A stretch of 64,000 nt of DNA from Mycobacterium sp. OAS707 (GCF_014873705.1 NZ_JADBDS010000005.1:248001-312000); one strand, 5' to 3'; shown: positions 1 through 9,272, counted from the stretch's first letter. Notes: a model not told the origin generated them from the sequence alone. A program made the numbers and translations.

Positions 1-1203
1 CTCATCGAGAACAGCGTCGGAGAGCTCCCGTACCGGTTGCTCGACTTCGATCAGCATTCGTACGAGGCCGAGGACTGCTTCACGCGGCACATGCCCAGGG
101 CCAAGCTCGATACCGCGGTGCGGCCGATCACGCTGCCAAGCGGCCATAAAGCGCTGCTGGCCAACGAACGCATCGTCACCGCCTTCGAAAAAGAACACGA
201 CCTTTCGAAGGCGTATGTGCCGGGCTCGTTGGCCGAGATGTTGAAGAAGCGGTCCTCGGGTGATCCGGCCGATGCCGAGCGGTTCTTCGAGCCCATCCAG
301 CCGGAGTACCTCGACAAGGATGCTCGGCTGAAGCAGTTGGAGGAGCAGCAGATCGAGAAGTCGATCATGTACCCGGGCGGGTGGGCGTTGCTGGCCGAGC
401 CGTTCCTCGATGACACAGATGCTTTGTACGACAACTATGAGTCGTTCAATAGGTGGATCAACGAGGATTGGGGTTTTAACTACCAGGAAACCATCTACGC
501 GCCAGCGATGATGTCACTGCGCGACCTCGACCGGGCCGTCGCCGAACTCGACCGCGTCCTGGCCGCAGGCGCCAAGTTCGTCTATTTACCGGCTGGCCCC
601 GCCTACGGCCGCAGCCCCGGCGATCCGTATTTCGACCCGTTCTGGGCGCGCATCAACGAGGCTAAAGCTGTTGTCTGCTATCATATTTCGGAGTTCTACT
701 ACCAAGAAAATGTGGCCGCCGACTGGGGCTGGAAGCTCGGCCCGCCGTTCCAGTTCTCGGCATGGCAATGGCAGAACAGCTACGGCGAACGTCCCGTTAC
801 CGACACATTGTCGGCACTGATCTTCGACAACCTGTTCGGCCGATTCCCGAATATTCGGGTACTGGTCAGCGAATACGGCGCGTCTTGGATACCGCACTTC
901 ATCGGTCACATGGACAAGAGTCGCGGCATGGCCAGGCTGGGACCATGGCTGGGCGGCCAGCTTAAGGAACGGCCAAGCGCAATCTTCAAGCAACACATTC
1001 GCGTGGTGCCCTACCCAGAGGACGACACGGTGGCCCTTGCCGAACAGCTCGACGGCACCGAAGCGCTCGTCATGGGATCCGACTGGCCACACGCCGAAGG
1101 ACTGCGGGAACCCGCTGAGATGTACCACCGCGTCGAGGGTCTTGGTGAACAGAAGCGCCGGCATTTCTTGCGGGACAACGGACTTGACCTGTTGAAGGGC
1201 TGA
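1..1203 (+). CDS. Amidohydrolase-2 (COG2159) family protein, 5' end outside window
   Basis: TIM-barrel metal-dependent hydrolase or decarboxylase of the amidohydrolase-2 family. Counting from the TTG at 37, the metal-binding Asp-x-His appears as DQHSYE at residues 5-9, a strand-end His lies in VCYHISEFYY, and the late catalytic Asp is in GSDWPHAEG (about residue 349). The reading frame stays open from base 1 to 37, and relatives usually carry residues before the DxDQH motif, so the true start is probably upstream and the gene is partial here. It sits one base before the DUF35 gene in the same direction, so it is probably in one operon with the DUF35/thiolase-like pair. Substrate unknown. Two more members of the family lie at 52.4 kb and 58.1 kb. 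Confidence 0.88.
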   Translation, partial: LIENSVGELPYRLLDFDQHSYEAEDCFTRHMPRAKLDTAVRPITLPSGHKALLANERIVTAFEKEHDLSKAYVPGSLAEMLKKRSSGDPADAERFFEPIQPEYLDKDARLKQLEEQQIEKSIMYPGGWALLAEPFLDDTDALYDNYESFNRWINEDWGFNYQETIYAPAMMSLRDLDRAVAELDRVLAAGAKFVYLPAGPAYGRSPGDPYFDPFWARINEAKAVVCYHISEFYYQENVAADWGWKLGPPFQFSAWQWQNSYGERPVTDTLSALIFDNLFGRFPNIRVLVSEYGASWIPHFIGHMDKSRGMARLGPWLGGQLKERPSAIFKQHIRVVPYPEDDTVALAEQLDGTEALVMGSDWPHAEGLREPAEMYHRVEGLGEQKRRHFLRDNGLDLLKG

Positions 1204-1204
1204 C

Positions 1205-1651
1205 GTGTCGATGACCCTCGAAGCGTCCCATGACGAACTAGTTCAACGGTTTCCAGGCGAGGCGATCACCCACGACAACGCCGCGCACTATCGTGGCCGG
1301 CTTCGACGGGAACTGCTGCTGAACCGTTGCGGTGATTGCGGGCGATGGCACGCGCCCGCCAAGCCGATGTGCCCGGACTGCTGGTCGTCTCGTGTCTCTG
1401 CCGAGCCCGTGAGCGGTGACGGGGTGATCTTCATGGCCATTTTCTTGCACCGGGGTCCGGCCGCACCCGGCGTCGACTACCGGACGCCCTATCCAGTCGT
1501 CACAGTCGAACTCGACGAACAGGAGGGCCTGCGATTCACCTCGACGGTGGTTAGGGCGGCGAACGAGGACATTCGTATCGGCACGCCCGTGCGCCTTGCC
1601 TGGACGGAGCGCGCAGGATCACCGATGCCCGTGTTCGAGTTGACGGTTTGA
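1205..1651 (+). CDS. DUF35 zinc-ribbon/OB-fold protein
   Basis: 148-residue Zn-ribbon plus OB-fold acyl-CoA-binding protein (ChsH2-DUF35/archaeal DUF35 type). The zinc ribbon is intact: Cys42, Cys45, Cys56 and Cys59 (CGDC...CPDC), followed by a beta-rich OB domain. DUF35 proteins bind thiolase-fold partners and feed them CoA thioesters; in sterol side-chain degradation the DUF35 domain activates the retro-aldolase Ltp2. The next gene, a thiolase-fold protein, starts inside this gene's stop codon (TGATG), which supports a stable two-protein complex. Functional assignment is by family and context only. Confidence 0.9.
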   Translation: MSMTLEASHDELVQRFPGEAITHDNAAHYRGRLRRELLLNRCGDCGRWHAPAKPMCPDCWSSRVSAEPVSGDGVIFMAIFLHRGPAAPGVDYRTPYPVVTVELDEQEGLRFTSTVVRAANEDIRIGTPVRLAWTERAGSPMPVFELTV

Positions 1652-2820
1652 TGAGCGCACGCAACTCCATGAAGGACAAGGTCGCCATCGCTGGCGCGTC
1701 CACCACGGGCTTTGTTGCGAAGAACACTGACCGCAGCCAGGCCTCGCTGGCCGCCGAGGCGTGCATCGACGTCATCAGAAAATGCGGCATTGCGCGCGAG
1801 GACATCGACGGACTGTGCGGCAGCTGGCCGTCGACCCCGGTCCTTCAATCCGTGCTCGGCATTCCCCAGCTCACCTGGTCGGGCAACCCCGTCATTCCGA
1901 TGGTCGATCACGTGGCGACCGCGGCCGCGGCGGTGCACGCAGGTTTGTGCGAGGTGGTGCTCGTCTACCACGCCGCCTACCGCGCGGCCTGGAATAGCGG
2001 TTCGGCGCTCAAAGATCCGTTCCGCAGGATCGCGACGCCTGGCCTATCCGATCCGAAGCCCGGCCCCGAGACGATCGCAGGCGCAGTCGGGTACACGGCC
2101 TGGGCATCGCGCTACATGTACGAATACGGCGTGACCCGAGAGGATTTCGGGCTGGTAGCGGTCAACGCCCGATCGAACGCGCGCCGCAACCCGGCCGCCG
2201 CGATGCGCGAGCCGTTGTCGATGGACGACTATTTGAACGCCCCGATGATCCGTGAGCCGCTCTGCCTGTACGACATGGACCCGGCCGTCGACGGCGCCGA
2301 CGCGTTCATCATCACCACGACAGAACGCGCGGAGGACATGGCACTGCCGCCGGTGCTGATCAACGCCGCTGTTCTCGGGCAAGTCCGCCACAACGAAGAG
2401 GACCAGACCGTCAGCCTGCGCCAGCACGCGCAGCACGTCGTCATCGAAAGGCTGAAAGCCAAGAGCGACTTCTGGATCGACGACATCGACGTCTATTTCC
2501 CCTACGACGGGTTCACGCCCATCACGTTGAACTGGATCGAAAATGCCGGGTGGTGCAAGCCGGGGGAGGCCGGCGCATTCTTGCGCGAGCACTGGGATGC
2601 CGACGCGCAACGGGCACTGATCAACAACCGGATTCCGGTCAATCCGCACGGAGGATCGTTGTCCGAGGGCGCGACGCAGGCCTCTGGCCACATGCGCGAG
2701 GCAGTCCACCAGTTACAGGGCGTTGCAGGCGATCGCCAGGTTGCCGGCGCCCGTCGTGCATTGATCACCGCGGGCGGATTCTTCTTCAACGCACAAGGCC
2801 TGACCTTGCACAGGGTGTGA
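1651..2820 (+). CDS. Thiolase-fold lipid-transfer/Ltp2-like protein (possible retro-aldolase)
   Basis: 389-residue thiolase-superfamily protein. I chose the ATG at 1651, which overlaps the preceding TGA (TGATG). The region that should hold the thiolase nucleophile (WSGNPVIPMVDHVATAAAAV, about residues 77-96) has no Cys, so ordinary thiolysis is unlikely. The C-terminal loop NPHGGSLSEG (about 331-340) and a YFPYDGF motif (about 282-288) resemble Ltp2-type aldolases, which use tyrosines instead of Cys. The coupled upstream DUF35 gene is the partner Ltp2 enzymes need. I infer a side-chain retro-aldolase of CoA esters; a non-catalytic lipid-transfer protein is the alternative. Confidence 0.82.
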   Translation: MSARNSMKDKVAIAGASTTGFVAKNTDRSQASLAAEACIDVIRKCGIAREDIDGLCGSWPSTPVLQSVLGIPQLTWSGNPVIPMVDHVATAAAAVHAGLCEVVLVYHAAYRAAWNSGSALKDPFRRIATPGLSDPKPGPETIAGAVGYTAWASRYMYEYGVTREDFGLVAVNARSNARRNPAAAMREPLSMDDYLNAPMIREPLCLYDMDPAVDGADAFIITTTERAEDMALPPVLINAAVLGQVRHNEEDQTVSLRQHAQHVVIERLKAKSDFWIDDIDVYFPYDGFTPITLNWIENAGWCKPGEAGAFLREHWDADAQRALINNRIPVNPHGGSLSEGATQASGHMREAVHQLQGVAGDRQVAGARRALITAGGFFFNAQGLTLHRV

Positions 2821-2822
2821 CC

Positions 2823-3240
2823 ATGCTGGACAGGTTCCGGTCGGCCGTCGCGTCGGCAGGAGACCGACCGTTTCTGCGTTACTTCGACTCGGTACCGACG
2901 TTCGGCGACGTCGACCGGCCGTCGGACGCGTTCGCTGTCACATTGGCGGACAAAGGGTTCGGCCTAGGCGATCGGCTCCCGCCGGATCGCGTTGCGACAC
3001 CTGAAGGCGCAGAGAACTTCTGCAGTCTTGTCAATGAAAGCGACGGACACGTGCCTGAGCCGGTCTCCGTCGACGCCGACGAGGTCGCGGTCGCGGTCAT
3101 CACCCACATCTCCGGCGCCACCGGGGCGCCGAAGGGCGCAAAACACCCATCGCAATGTCGAAACCGGCGGCTTGGCCTACCGCGAGTGGTTCGCCCTCGG
3201 CCACGACGACGTTGCGTGACGGTCGGCGCGGCTTTCCTTC
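2823..3240 (+). pseudogene. Decayed acyl-CoA synthetase (fadD-like) remnant
   Basis: Directly after the thiolase-like gene an ATG opens a frame that begins like an AMP-dependent CoA ligase (about 50 residues up to FGLGDRLPPDRV). It then jumps, after an apparent internal deletion, to a degenerate ATP-binding motif ISGATGAPKGAKHP. Around 3140 the homologous reading continues in another frame (NTHRNVETGGLAYREW, as in fadD proteins after the TSGTTGxPKG motif), so there is also a frameshift. Nothing of the remaining roughly 300 residues survives; the P450 gene on the other strand runs into its end. Clearly non-functional as a ligase. Confidence 0.8.
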
Positions 3241-4447
3241 AGGCTTTCCAACGCAATTCGAGTGAGTTGAGCCCGAATACCTGACCGCCGTGCTCAATGG
3301 GCTCGGTCGCCAATTCGTACTCGGGAATGCGCTCATGCCATTCCTCGAGCAGGACCGCGAGCTCTTGGCGGGCCAAGTGAGACCCGAGGCAGCGATGCGG
3401 GCCCCCGCCGAACGCGATGTGGCGCGTAACGCCCCGGTCAAGGTCAACGCGGCGGGCATCGAGAAACATTTCATCGTCGCGGTTTGCAAATGCGAGCGGA
3501 AACGCGGCCATGTCACCGGCTTTCACCGGACAGCCGTGGAAATCCATGTCCTGGGTGGCTTTCCGCGCAGTCTGCACGATCGCATACACCCGAAGTAGTT
3601 CCTCGACTGCGTGGGGTATCACGGCGGGGTCGGTCGCAATCCTCTGGCGGTCACCGGAGTGCGTGGCCAAATGCAGCATGGCATAGGACGATTGGCTCGC
3701 CACGGTGTCCAGGCCGGCCATGAAGAGCAGCAGGAGACAGTTCAGCAGCTCCATGTCGTTCACCGGTTCACCGTCGATCTTCCAACCGATCGCCGCACTC
3801 ACGATGTCGTCAGCATCCGGTTTGCGCTCGGCTCTGCGCTGTTCGATGAGCCCTGAGAAGAATCCCATCACCTGTGTCATGCCCTCGAGTCGCCGCGCGT
3901 TTACATCCTCACCGACGCCTTCGGTGTGAAGGATTAGGTCCTCCCACTTGAGGAAGTCATCGAGGTGGTCCAGCGGCATTCCCATGATGTTCAGGAACAC
4001 GATGGATGGAAAAACGCGCGCCATTTGGGTGACGAATTCGCAGCCGCCCTGGGTCTTGAGCTCGTCGATCAACTCACCCGCGAGCCGATGTTGTTCTGCC
4101 TGCATGCCTTTGACGCGTCCAGGCGAGAAGTATTCGGCCAGCACTTTGCGCCACTTACCGTGCTCGGGCGGATCAACCATGACCGGGATCCACTTGAACG
4201 GCGGATCCGGATCGGTGGGCGTGATCACGCTGCTGGACCACAACTCCGGGTGTTGCAGACCGTCGAGGATCGTGGCGTAGTCGGTGAACATCCAGTAGCC
4301 ATCAGCCTCGGTGCTGCGCAATGCGGGACGAATATCGTCCTGGAGCGAGTCGAGCATCCGGAAGTTCGTCAGCGCTGGGGACGAGGCTCCCGCCATCAAC
4401 TCCACATGCTTGACGGGACACGCTGAAATTGCCTCCTTGTCGGCCAT
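3239..4447 (-). CDS. Cytochrome P450
   Basis: 402-residue soluble bacterial class I P450. The I-helix oxygen-activation motif AGLDTV, the ExxR motif (EELLR) and the heme loop FGGGPHRCLG with the thiolate Cys at about residue 353 are all intact. It hydroxylates an unknown hydrophobic substrate with electrons from a ferredoxin not encoded here. Start ATG at 4447 follows an AGGA-type ribosome site. It lies one base downstream of the TetR gene and belongs to the minus-strand unit CoA-transferase/TetR/P450. Relatives act on sterol, terpene or fatty acids; substrate not inferable. Confidence 0.95.
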   Translation of the reverse strand: MADKEAISACPVKHVELMAGASSPALTNFRMLDSLQDDIRPALRSTEADGYWMFTDYATILDGLQHPELWSSSVITPTDPDPPFKWIPVMVDPPEHGKWRKVLAEYFSPGRVKGMQAEQHRLAGELIDELKTQGGCEFVTQMARVFPSIVFLNIMGMPLDHLDDFLKWEDLILHTEGVGEDVNARRLEGMTQVMGFFSGLIEQRRAERKPDADDIVSAAIGWKIDGEPVNDMELLNCLLLLFMAGLDTVASQSSYAMLHLATHSGDRQRIATDPAVIPHAVEELLRVYAIVQTARKATQDMDFHGCPVKAGDMAAFPLAFANRDDEMFLDARRVDLDRGVTRHIAFGGGPHRCLGSHLARQELAVLLEEWHERIPEYELATEPIEHGGQVFGLNSLELRWKA

Positions 4448-4448
4448 G

Positions 4449-5153
4449 TCATCCTTCCTGATCTTCTTGGGGCTGTCTGTCGCATTGCAGGTGACGGGCT
4501 AGATTGGTCAAGACGCTGATCGCTGCGCCGACTGCGTCCTCGGCATCTCTCGTCAGCGAGAGCCGTTCTCCGGCCGACCCGCCGGACGCCGCAAGCGCTG
4601 GAACGATGAAATGCCGAAAACGCCTACACACGGCGGCATCTGAGCGGTCGACTTCCTCGGCCGCGATATACGTCTGCTCGACTAGGAAGTCGACGATCTC
4701 ATCGATGCCCAGGTCGGTGCGGACCTCGCCACTGCGTTGGCCTTCTTGTAGCGCCGGTCCCATGGCGCCCACCGCCATCTGGTGCACACGCGGATGGTGC
4801 ACGGAAGCGGACCGTTGAGCTATCAACGCCGAGATCGATGGATCCGTCGGCAGTTCGCGTGTCGTGTACAGCAATGCCGTTTCGATCTTGGCGAACACAC
4901 TCACCTTGGTGGACATCAGTGTTTCGACCGCTGCGGTGTGGCGGCGCGCTCGCAGTAGTGCAACCTGCACCAGCATTTCGGGAACGGTGCCGAGTTGCCG
5001 GAAAGCGGTGGCGCGGGACACGCCTGCCCGGATCGCGACCGTCTCCATCTGGATGCTTTCCATACCGCGCTCGGTAATTTCGGCATCTGCGGCGCGGATC
5101 AGTCGATCGCGCACGGTGCCGTCGTCGATGGGACTGATGGGGACGGCCGTCAC
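4449..5153 (-). CDS. TetR/AcrR family transcriptional regulator
   Basis: 234-residue regulator. The N-terminal helix-turn-helix is clear at residues 12-60 (RLIRAADAEITERGMESI...AGVSRATAFRQLG); the rest is a divergent all-helical ligand-binding domain. The GTG start overlaps the stop of the upstream CoA-transferase gene (GTGA), and the P450 follows one base downstream, so it is embedded in that operon and plausibly controls it. No operator could be assigned to it. Confidence 0.9.
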   Translation of the reverse strand: MTAVPISPIDDGTVRDRLIRAADAEITERGMESIQMETVAIRAGVSRATAFRQLGTVPEMLVQVALLRARRHTAAVETLMSTKVSVFAKIETALLYTTRELPTDPSISALIAQRSASVHHPRVHQMAVGAMGPALQEGQRSGEVRTDLGIDEIVDFLVEQTYIAAEEVDRSDAAVCRRFRHFIVPALAASGGSAGERLSLTRDAEDAVGAAISVLTNLARHLQCDRQPQEDQEG

Positions 5154-6385
5154 GTGATAGCCCCGGCGATCTTGAGTTCGATGAGGCGGTCGTCGTCCAC
5201 GCCTAGTTCTCTGATCACCTCGTCGGTGTGCTCTGCGAACAACGGAGCCCGTGTCAATCCAGTGGACTCGTCGTCGAACTTCACCGGACTATTTACCAGC
5301 CGTCGGGGATTGCCCTCGGCATCAACGATTTCGGTGATCCGCCCGTTGGCGATCAGTGCTTCGTCATTAGCCAGATCCCACGCGTTCTGCACGGGTGCCC
5401 ACTGCCCAGTGCCCCGGCTCAGCCGTTTCTTGCACTCGGCCAGGCTCAACTGAGCAATGGCGGTGCAGACGATCTCATATGCGGCGTCACAGTTGTCCAG
5501 CATGGATTCGAACGTGCCGAAGCGCGGATCCTCCGCGAATTCGTCGACGTCCATAAGGCCGCAGAACTCCTGCCAGTACTTCGTCGGCTGCAGCATGGAC
5601 AGCTGGATGAAGCGACCGTCGCTCGTACGGTATGCACCGGTCAACGGATTCCCCGGTGCCTGAGTCTTGCGTTCGGCCTTTGGCAATGGCCCGTCGACCA
5701 GCATCGCCATGTTCACGCTGAATTGCGTCGCCCACGCACCGACGGCAAGCAGCGATACGTCGAGCACCGAAGTCTCACCGGTGACTTGCCTGCGGTACAG
5801 CGCCGCCGCCACCCCACCTGCGATCGACATGCCGCCGATGTTGTCGCCATACGCACCGGCGGGCATGAACGGTGCGCTGTCGGCGTCGGTCGCCGCCATC
5901 ACGCCGTCCGCGCTGCCGCCACGCGCCCAGAAAGCTGTCGCATCGTAAGCACCGGTGTCGCGATCCGGTCCACTGGAACCGAATCCACTCCCGACGACAT
6001 AAATGATGTCCGGGTTGACGCTGCGAACGTCCTCGATGTCGATCGCCAGCTTTGTTCGCGCCGAGGGCAGATAGTTGGTGAGGAAGACGTCGCTGCGCCG
6101 GATCAGTTCCTCGAGTAGCGGGCGGGCCTCAGGATTGTCCAGTGCCAGACCAACACTGCGCTTGCCCCGATTGGGCGCCTCCATGATGGGTGCGAACGAC
6201 GAGCCCTGCGCGGTCACCGCGGCTCCGAGTATCCGGACGAGTCCGCGCTGGGCGTCTCCGGTTGCCGGATGCTCGATTTTGACAACGTCGGCCCCCCAGT
6301 CAGCAAGCACCGCACCGGCCGATGGCACGAACGTGAACTGTGCTACCTCGAGGACGCGAACCCCCTCAAGTGCTTTCGGTGCCAC
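5150..6385 (-). CDS. CaiB/BaiF family III CoA-transferase
   Basis: 411-residue family III CoA-transferase or acyl-CoA racemase. The N-terminus LEGVRVLEVAQF...LADWGADVVKIEHP is diagnostic, and the nucleophilic Asp is in AYDATAFWARGG (about residue 148). I prefer the GTG at 6385 because a perfect AGGAGG lies four bases upstream; a GTG seven codons earlier (6406) lies upstream of that site. It moves CoA between carboxylic acids or racemises 2-methylacyl-CoA. A paralogue with the same motif is at 36.9 kb. First gene of the CoA-transferase/TetR/P450 unit. Confidence 0.92.
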   Translation of the reverse strand: MAPKALEGVRVLEVAQFTFVPSAGAVLADWGADVVKIEHPATGDAQRGLVRILGAAVTAQGSSFAPIMEAPNRGKRSVGLALDNPEARPLLEELIRRSDVFLTNYLPSARTKLAIDIEDVRSVNPDIIYVVGSGFGSSGPDRDTGAYDATAFWARGGSADGVMAATDADSAPFMPAGAYGDNIGGMSIAGGVAAALYRRQVTGETSVLDVSLLAVGAWATQFSVNMAMLVDGPLPKAERKTQAPGNPLTGAYRTSDGRFIQLSMLQPTKYWQEFCGLMDVDEFAEDPRFGTFESMLDNCDAAYEIVCTAIAQLSLAECKKRLSRGTGQWAPVQNAWDLANDEALIANGRITEIVDAEGNPRRLVNSPVKFDDESTGLTRAPLFAEHTDEVIRELGVDDDRLIELKIAGAIT

Positions 6386-6501
6386 CGAGCCTCCTGCGAT
6401 CCTCACTGATCGGGCGTCTCACCGTTGCGACTTAATGAGGTAAACGTATCACTGATTCGGTGGAATGGCGAGACCCGTCTCAACCAACTCCTCAGTAGGC
6501 C

Positions 6502-7284
6502 TCAGTCGATGATGTCGCGCACCTTCGTCTTCTCGTAGCCCTTGAGAAGTGCGGCGCTGGCTGCCTGCATATGTTTGCGCCAATGCGCTTCGGTTGCGTC
6601 GCCCTTGCGGGCGTTGACCAGGCTCACGAGCCGGGCGTAGGACTTGACCAGTCTTGCGTACTCGTCCTTCGGTGGGCCGCTGATACCGAGAAGTGCTGCC
6701 GCGGTGTGCCGTTCGCCGATCTCGTGGATCATGCCCGCGATCATTCCCAGTGTCGCGTTGCCCGAGAGTTCGACCATGCGGCGGTGTAGGTTGGCCGTCG
6801 CGGCCGCCAGTGTTCCGGCCCCCCAAGCGCGGGGTATGTCCTCAACGAGGCGACTCAGCTCAACGTGCGCCTCGGCCGCGCCGTCCTCGGCGAGCAGCTT
6901 GGCCGCTGCAGGCTCGATGGCGGTTCGCGCGGTCATCACGTCGGCGAGTGTCGTACCCGACAATGCAAGCAGCAGCCCCGCTGGTCGCGCGACGATCTCG
7001 GGTCCCGGTACGCAGACCCTGGCTCCGGTCCGAGAGCCCCGCCGCACCTCGACGAGCCGTTCGGACTCCAGGACGCGCACTGCTTCCCTCAGAGTTGGCC
7101 GGCTGACCTGAAAATGCGCGATGAGATCCGCCTCGTGTGGCAGGAAGTCGCCATCCTTGAGCTGGCCATCCACCACCATTCGGCGCAATGTCCCAGCCAC
7201 CAGTTCGGCAGTCTTAGGCGACCGGACGGCGCGTGATCGCGACTCTGGCGAGATCATCTGCGCAAGCGGTTCAGGTCGAGACAC
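6502..7284 (-). CDS. GntR family regulator, FadR/FCD type
   Basis: 260-residue regulator with an N-terminal winged helix (about residues 24-92, including VSRPTLREAVRVLESERLVEV) and an all-alpha FCD-type effector domain typical of FadR-like sensors of acids or acyl-CoAs. The start is taken as the GTG at 7284; an ATG ten codons in is an alternative. It stands alone between the LLM oxidoreductase and the CoA-transferase on the same strand, with about 100 bp to the latter. It closely resembles in layout the GntR at 31.1 kb. Confidence 0.92.
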   Translation of the reverse strand: MSRPEPLAQMISPESRSRAVRSPKTAELVAGTLRRMVVDGQLKDGDFLPHEADLIAHFQVSRPTLREAVRVLESERLVEVRRGSRTGARVCVPGPEIVARPAGLLLALSGTTLADVMTARTAIEPAAAKLLAEDGAAEAHVELSRLVEDIPRAWGAGTLAAATANLHRRMVELSGNATLGMIAGMIHEIGERHTAAALLGISGPPKDEYARLVKSYARLVSLVNARKGDATEAHWRKHMQAASAALLKGYEKTKVRDIID

Positions 7285-7327
7285 CGTGGTCTCCTTGCTG
7301 TTTCAGTTGTAATGCTTCGGAAACCGT

Positions 7328-8323
7328 TCATCCCACGTCGCGGACCAGTCGTATGGCGGCCGCGCCATAAGAAGACCGTCTGTGTGTACTCACCAGGAAG
7401 CTCGGCGGCGCCAGAAATGCGGTCTCGGGCAATCTCTTCCGGCTCGACAACATCTCGCGGGCCTGCTCGGCACCACCGCAGATCGCCACCGCCCACAGCA
7501 TGTCGTCGGTGACGTGGTCTGCCATGGACTGGGGTCGACCACCACGGAATGCCGCGCGTATCGCGGCCACCTGATCCTGCCATCCGTGCAGGTCGACCAG
7601 GGAGTCGTATGTGCGCACGGTCAGATAGAAGGCGATCTGCTGCCGCGCCTCTTTGATGGCCCGCTCGGGATTGGCGTCGTCGATCGCGGTGATCAGCCAG
7701 CCCCAGCGTTTCTGGGCGGCGGTAGTTCGTCCGGCGATTTCAGCGCCTCGCGCGAGCTCCAGGTCGACCACCTCCTCCCACCATCGATCGGTGAACAGAC
7801 CATGACCCAGTACGCCGTCGGCGACGCGACCCGCAGTGCGAATCATGATCCTGTTGAAAGCACCGATGAGGATGGGCACGTCGAGCCGGCCGAACACCGG
7901 TGCACGGATGTCGGCGTCGATGGCGTAGAAGTCGCCTTGGTATCGGAGCGGTTCGCCGTTCTCGGCGTGCAGGAACATCCTGATGACATCGATCAACTCG
8001 GCCATCCGCGCTGCAGGGTGATCGGCGTCGACGCCGAACCAATCCCGGTTCATCCGCGGGGTCCCCGCACCAAGGCCGAGGAACACTCGGCCACTCGCGC
8101 GCTTCGACAGGTGGCGGACAGCCGCCGCATGAATAAACGGAGATCGCGCGAACGCGTAGGCGATACCGGGGCCGATCATCGCTGACGCCGTGGAATGCGC
8201 CATCTCGGTAGCGGTTACATACGCACTGACGTCGGCGAACTCGCCAGAGCAGAAGGCGGTCGCACCCGCGGCCTCGGCCTCAGCGGCCATTGCCTCACCT
8301 GGCCAGGGCAATCCCCACAGCAT
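7328..8323 (-). CDS. LLM-class (luciferase-like, probable F420-dependent) oxidoreductase
   Basis: 331-residue luciferase-like monooxygenase/F420 oxidoreductase. Recognisable blocks are ASGRVFLGLGAGTPRMNRDWFG and DVPILIGAFNRIMIRTAGRVADGV, which fit the mycobacterial F420-dependent LLM group. It would oxidise or reduce an unknown substrate using F420. The last about 25 residues (SFLVSTHRRSSYGAAAIRL) look less conserved. A perfect 13-bp palindrome lies 23 bp upstream of the ATG at 8323 and may be its operator. A second LLM protein is at 60.5 kb. Confidence 0.88.
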   Translation of the reverse strand: MLWGLPWPGEAMAAEAEAAGATAFCSGEFADVSAYVTATEMAHSTASAMIGPGIAYAFARSPFIHAAAVRHLSKRASGRVFLGLGAGTPRMNRDWFGVDADHPAARMAELIDVIRMFLHAENGEPLRYQGDFYAIDADIRAPVFGRLDVPILIGAFNRIMIRTAGRVADGVLGHGLFTDRWWEEVVDLELARGAEIAGRTTAAQKRWGWLITAIDDANPERAIKEARQQIAFYLTVRTYDSLVDLHGWQDQVAAIRAAFRGGRPQSMADHVTDDMLWAVAICGGAEQAREMLSSRKRLPETAFLAPPSFLVSTHRRSSYGAAAIRLVRDVG

Positions 8324-8345
8324 GCAACCGTCCCATCGAACATCG

Positions 8346-8358
8346 CTTACTTAGTAAG
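8346..8358. promoter_or_regulatory. Perfect 13-bp palindrome CTTACTTAGTAAG, candidate operator
   Basis: CTTACT-T-AGTAAG reads identically on both strands and sits 22 bases upstream of the LLM oxidoreductase start. TetR-type operators in mycobacteria often have this form. It overlaps an AT-rich patch that could hold a -10 box. The cognate regulator is unknown. Confidence 0.5.
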
Positions 8359-8457
8359 ATATGTAACAGTACACGGCGGTGCACTGTTGTGCCCGGCCGT
8401 CGAGGAATGGGACAGCTGACGGTTCTTGGACGACGCCCCGGACGACTGAGGCATGGG

Positions 8458-8880
8458 TCAAAGCGTTGCCGTCTTGGGCCCCACCGATGTGCAGATCGCG
8501 CCTTCAAAGGTGAACACCGATCCGCATCCCCGTCCCGTCGACTCGTACGTCGTGCCGGGCCGATAGGGGGCGAAGAGGACCCGGGCCGGTATCGGTTTCG
8601 CTTCGAGCACACAGTTGCCGTTGGACGAATCCCCCTGCGCAGACACGCACACCGTCAACGAATTGGGGTTGATCGAGCCCGTGCAGGGGAACGGGGCGAG
8701 TGTCGCCGTCACCATCAGTACTCCTGACACCGACACCAGCTCTGGCGCCGACAACGTGTACACGCACGACGGGTCGGACGACGGTCCATCCGTTGGCTCA
8801 GCAGCTGCAGTCCCGGCGACGCCAACAGCGACGGCGATCGATGACAGCAGGCTGGCGGTGGGGGTCAGAGACCGAATCAT
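8458..8880 (-). CDS. Small secreted cysteine-containing protein, unknown function
   Basis: 140 residues with a clear Sec signal peptide: a positive start (MIRSLTPTASLL), a hydrophobic core and AAA/EPTDG as likely cleavage region near residue 27. The mature part contains six cysteines (in DPSC, FPC, TVC, GNC, RGC and AIC), consistent with three disulfides outside the membrane. No catalytic motif is recognised. Similar small exported proteins are common in mycobacteria. It is monocistronic, with the large gene-free region upstream of its start. Confidence 0.75.
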   Translation of the reverse strand: MIRSLTPTASLLSSIAVAVGVAGTAAAEPTDGPSSDPSCVYTLSAPELVSVSGVLMVTATLAPFPCTGSINPNSLTVCVSAQGDSSNGNCVLEAKPIPARVLFAPYRPGTTYESTGRGCGSVFTFEGAICTSVGPKTATL

Positions 8881-9272
8881 GCTCGGATATTACAAGCGAA
8901 CGTGCCTCGGTTGAGCGTGCTTCGCACGTTGCTCGTCACGGCGAACCCCTCCGGCGAAGGGGCGAGGGCGAATCGAATGATCGTCATTGTCGCGATCCGG
9001 CGACCATATCTGTCCTCCGAGCAATCGCTTCTTAACGGCTGTGAGCACGCCGGGAAAAGCGGCCGGTGAGGTCTCTCGCGCGATGAGACGCGTATCACGA
9101 AATTAGTTAATCCGATAAATGGATAGATAATTTGCTTGATAGCTGTCGTCCGTCTCGATGACGATTCTGAACGCACGGCGTCTCGACGCACTGGATTCCG
9201 AACGATTCCGTCGAAGGGGCATTCGCGGCGGAGCCGCTCGGCGGCCGTCTGGGGCCTGTTGTCGTCGCTGCG

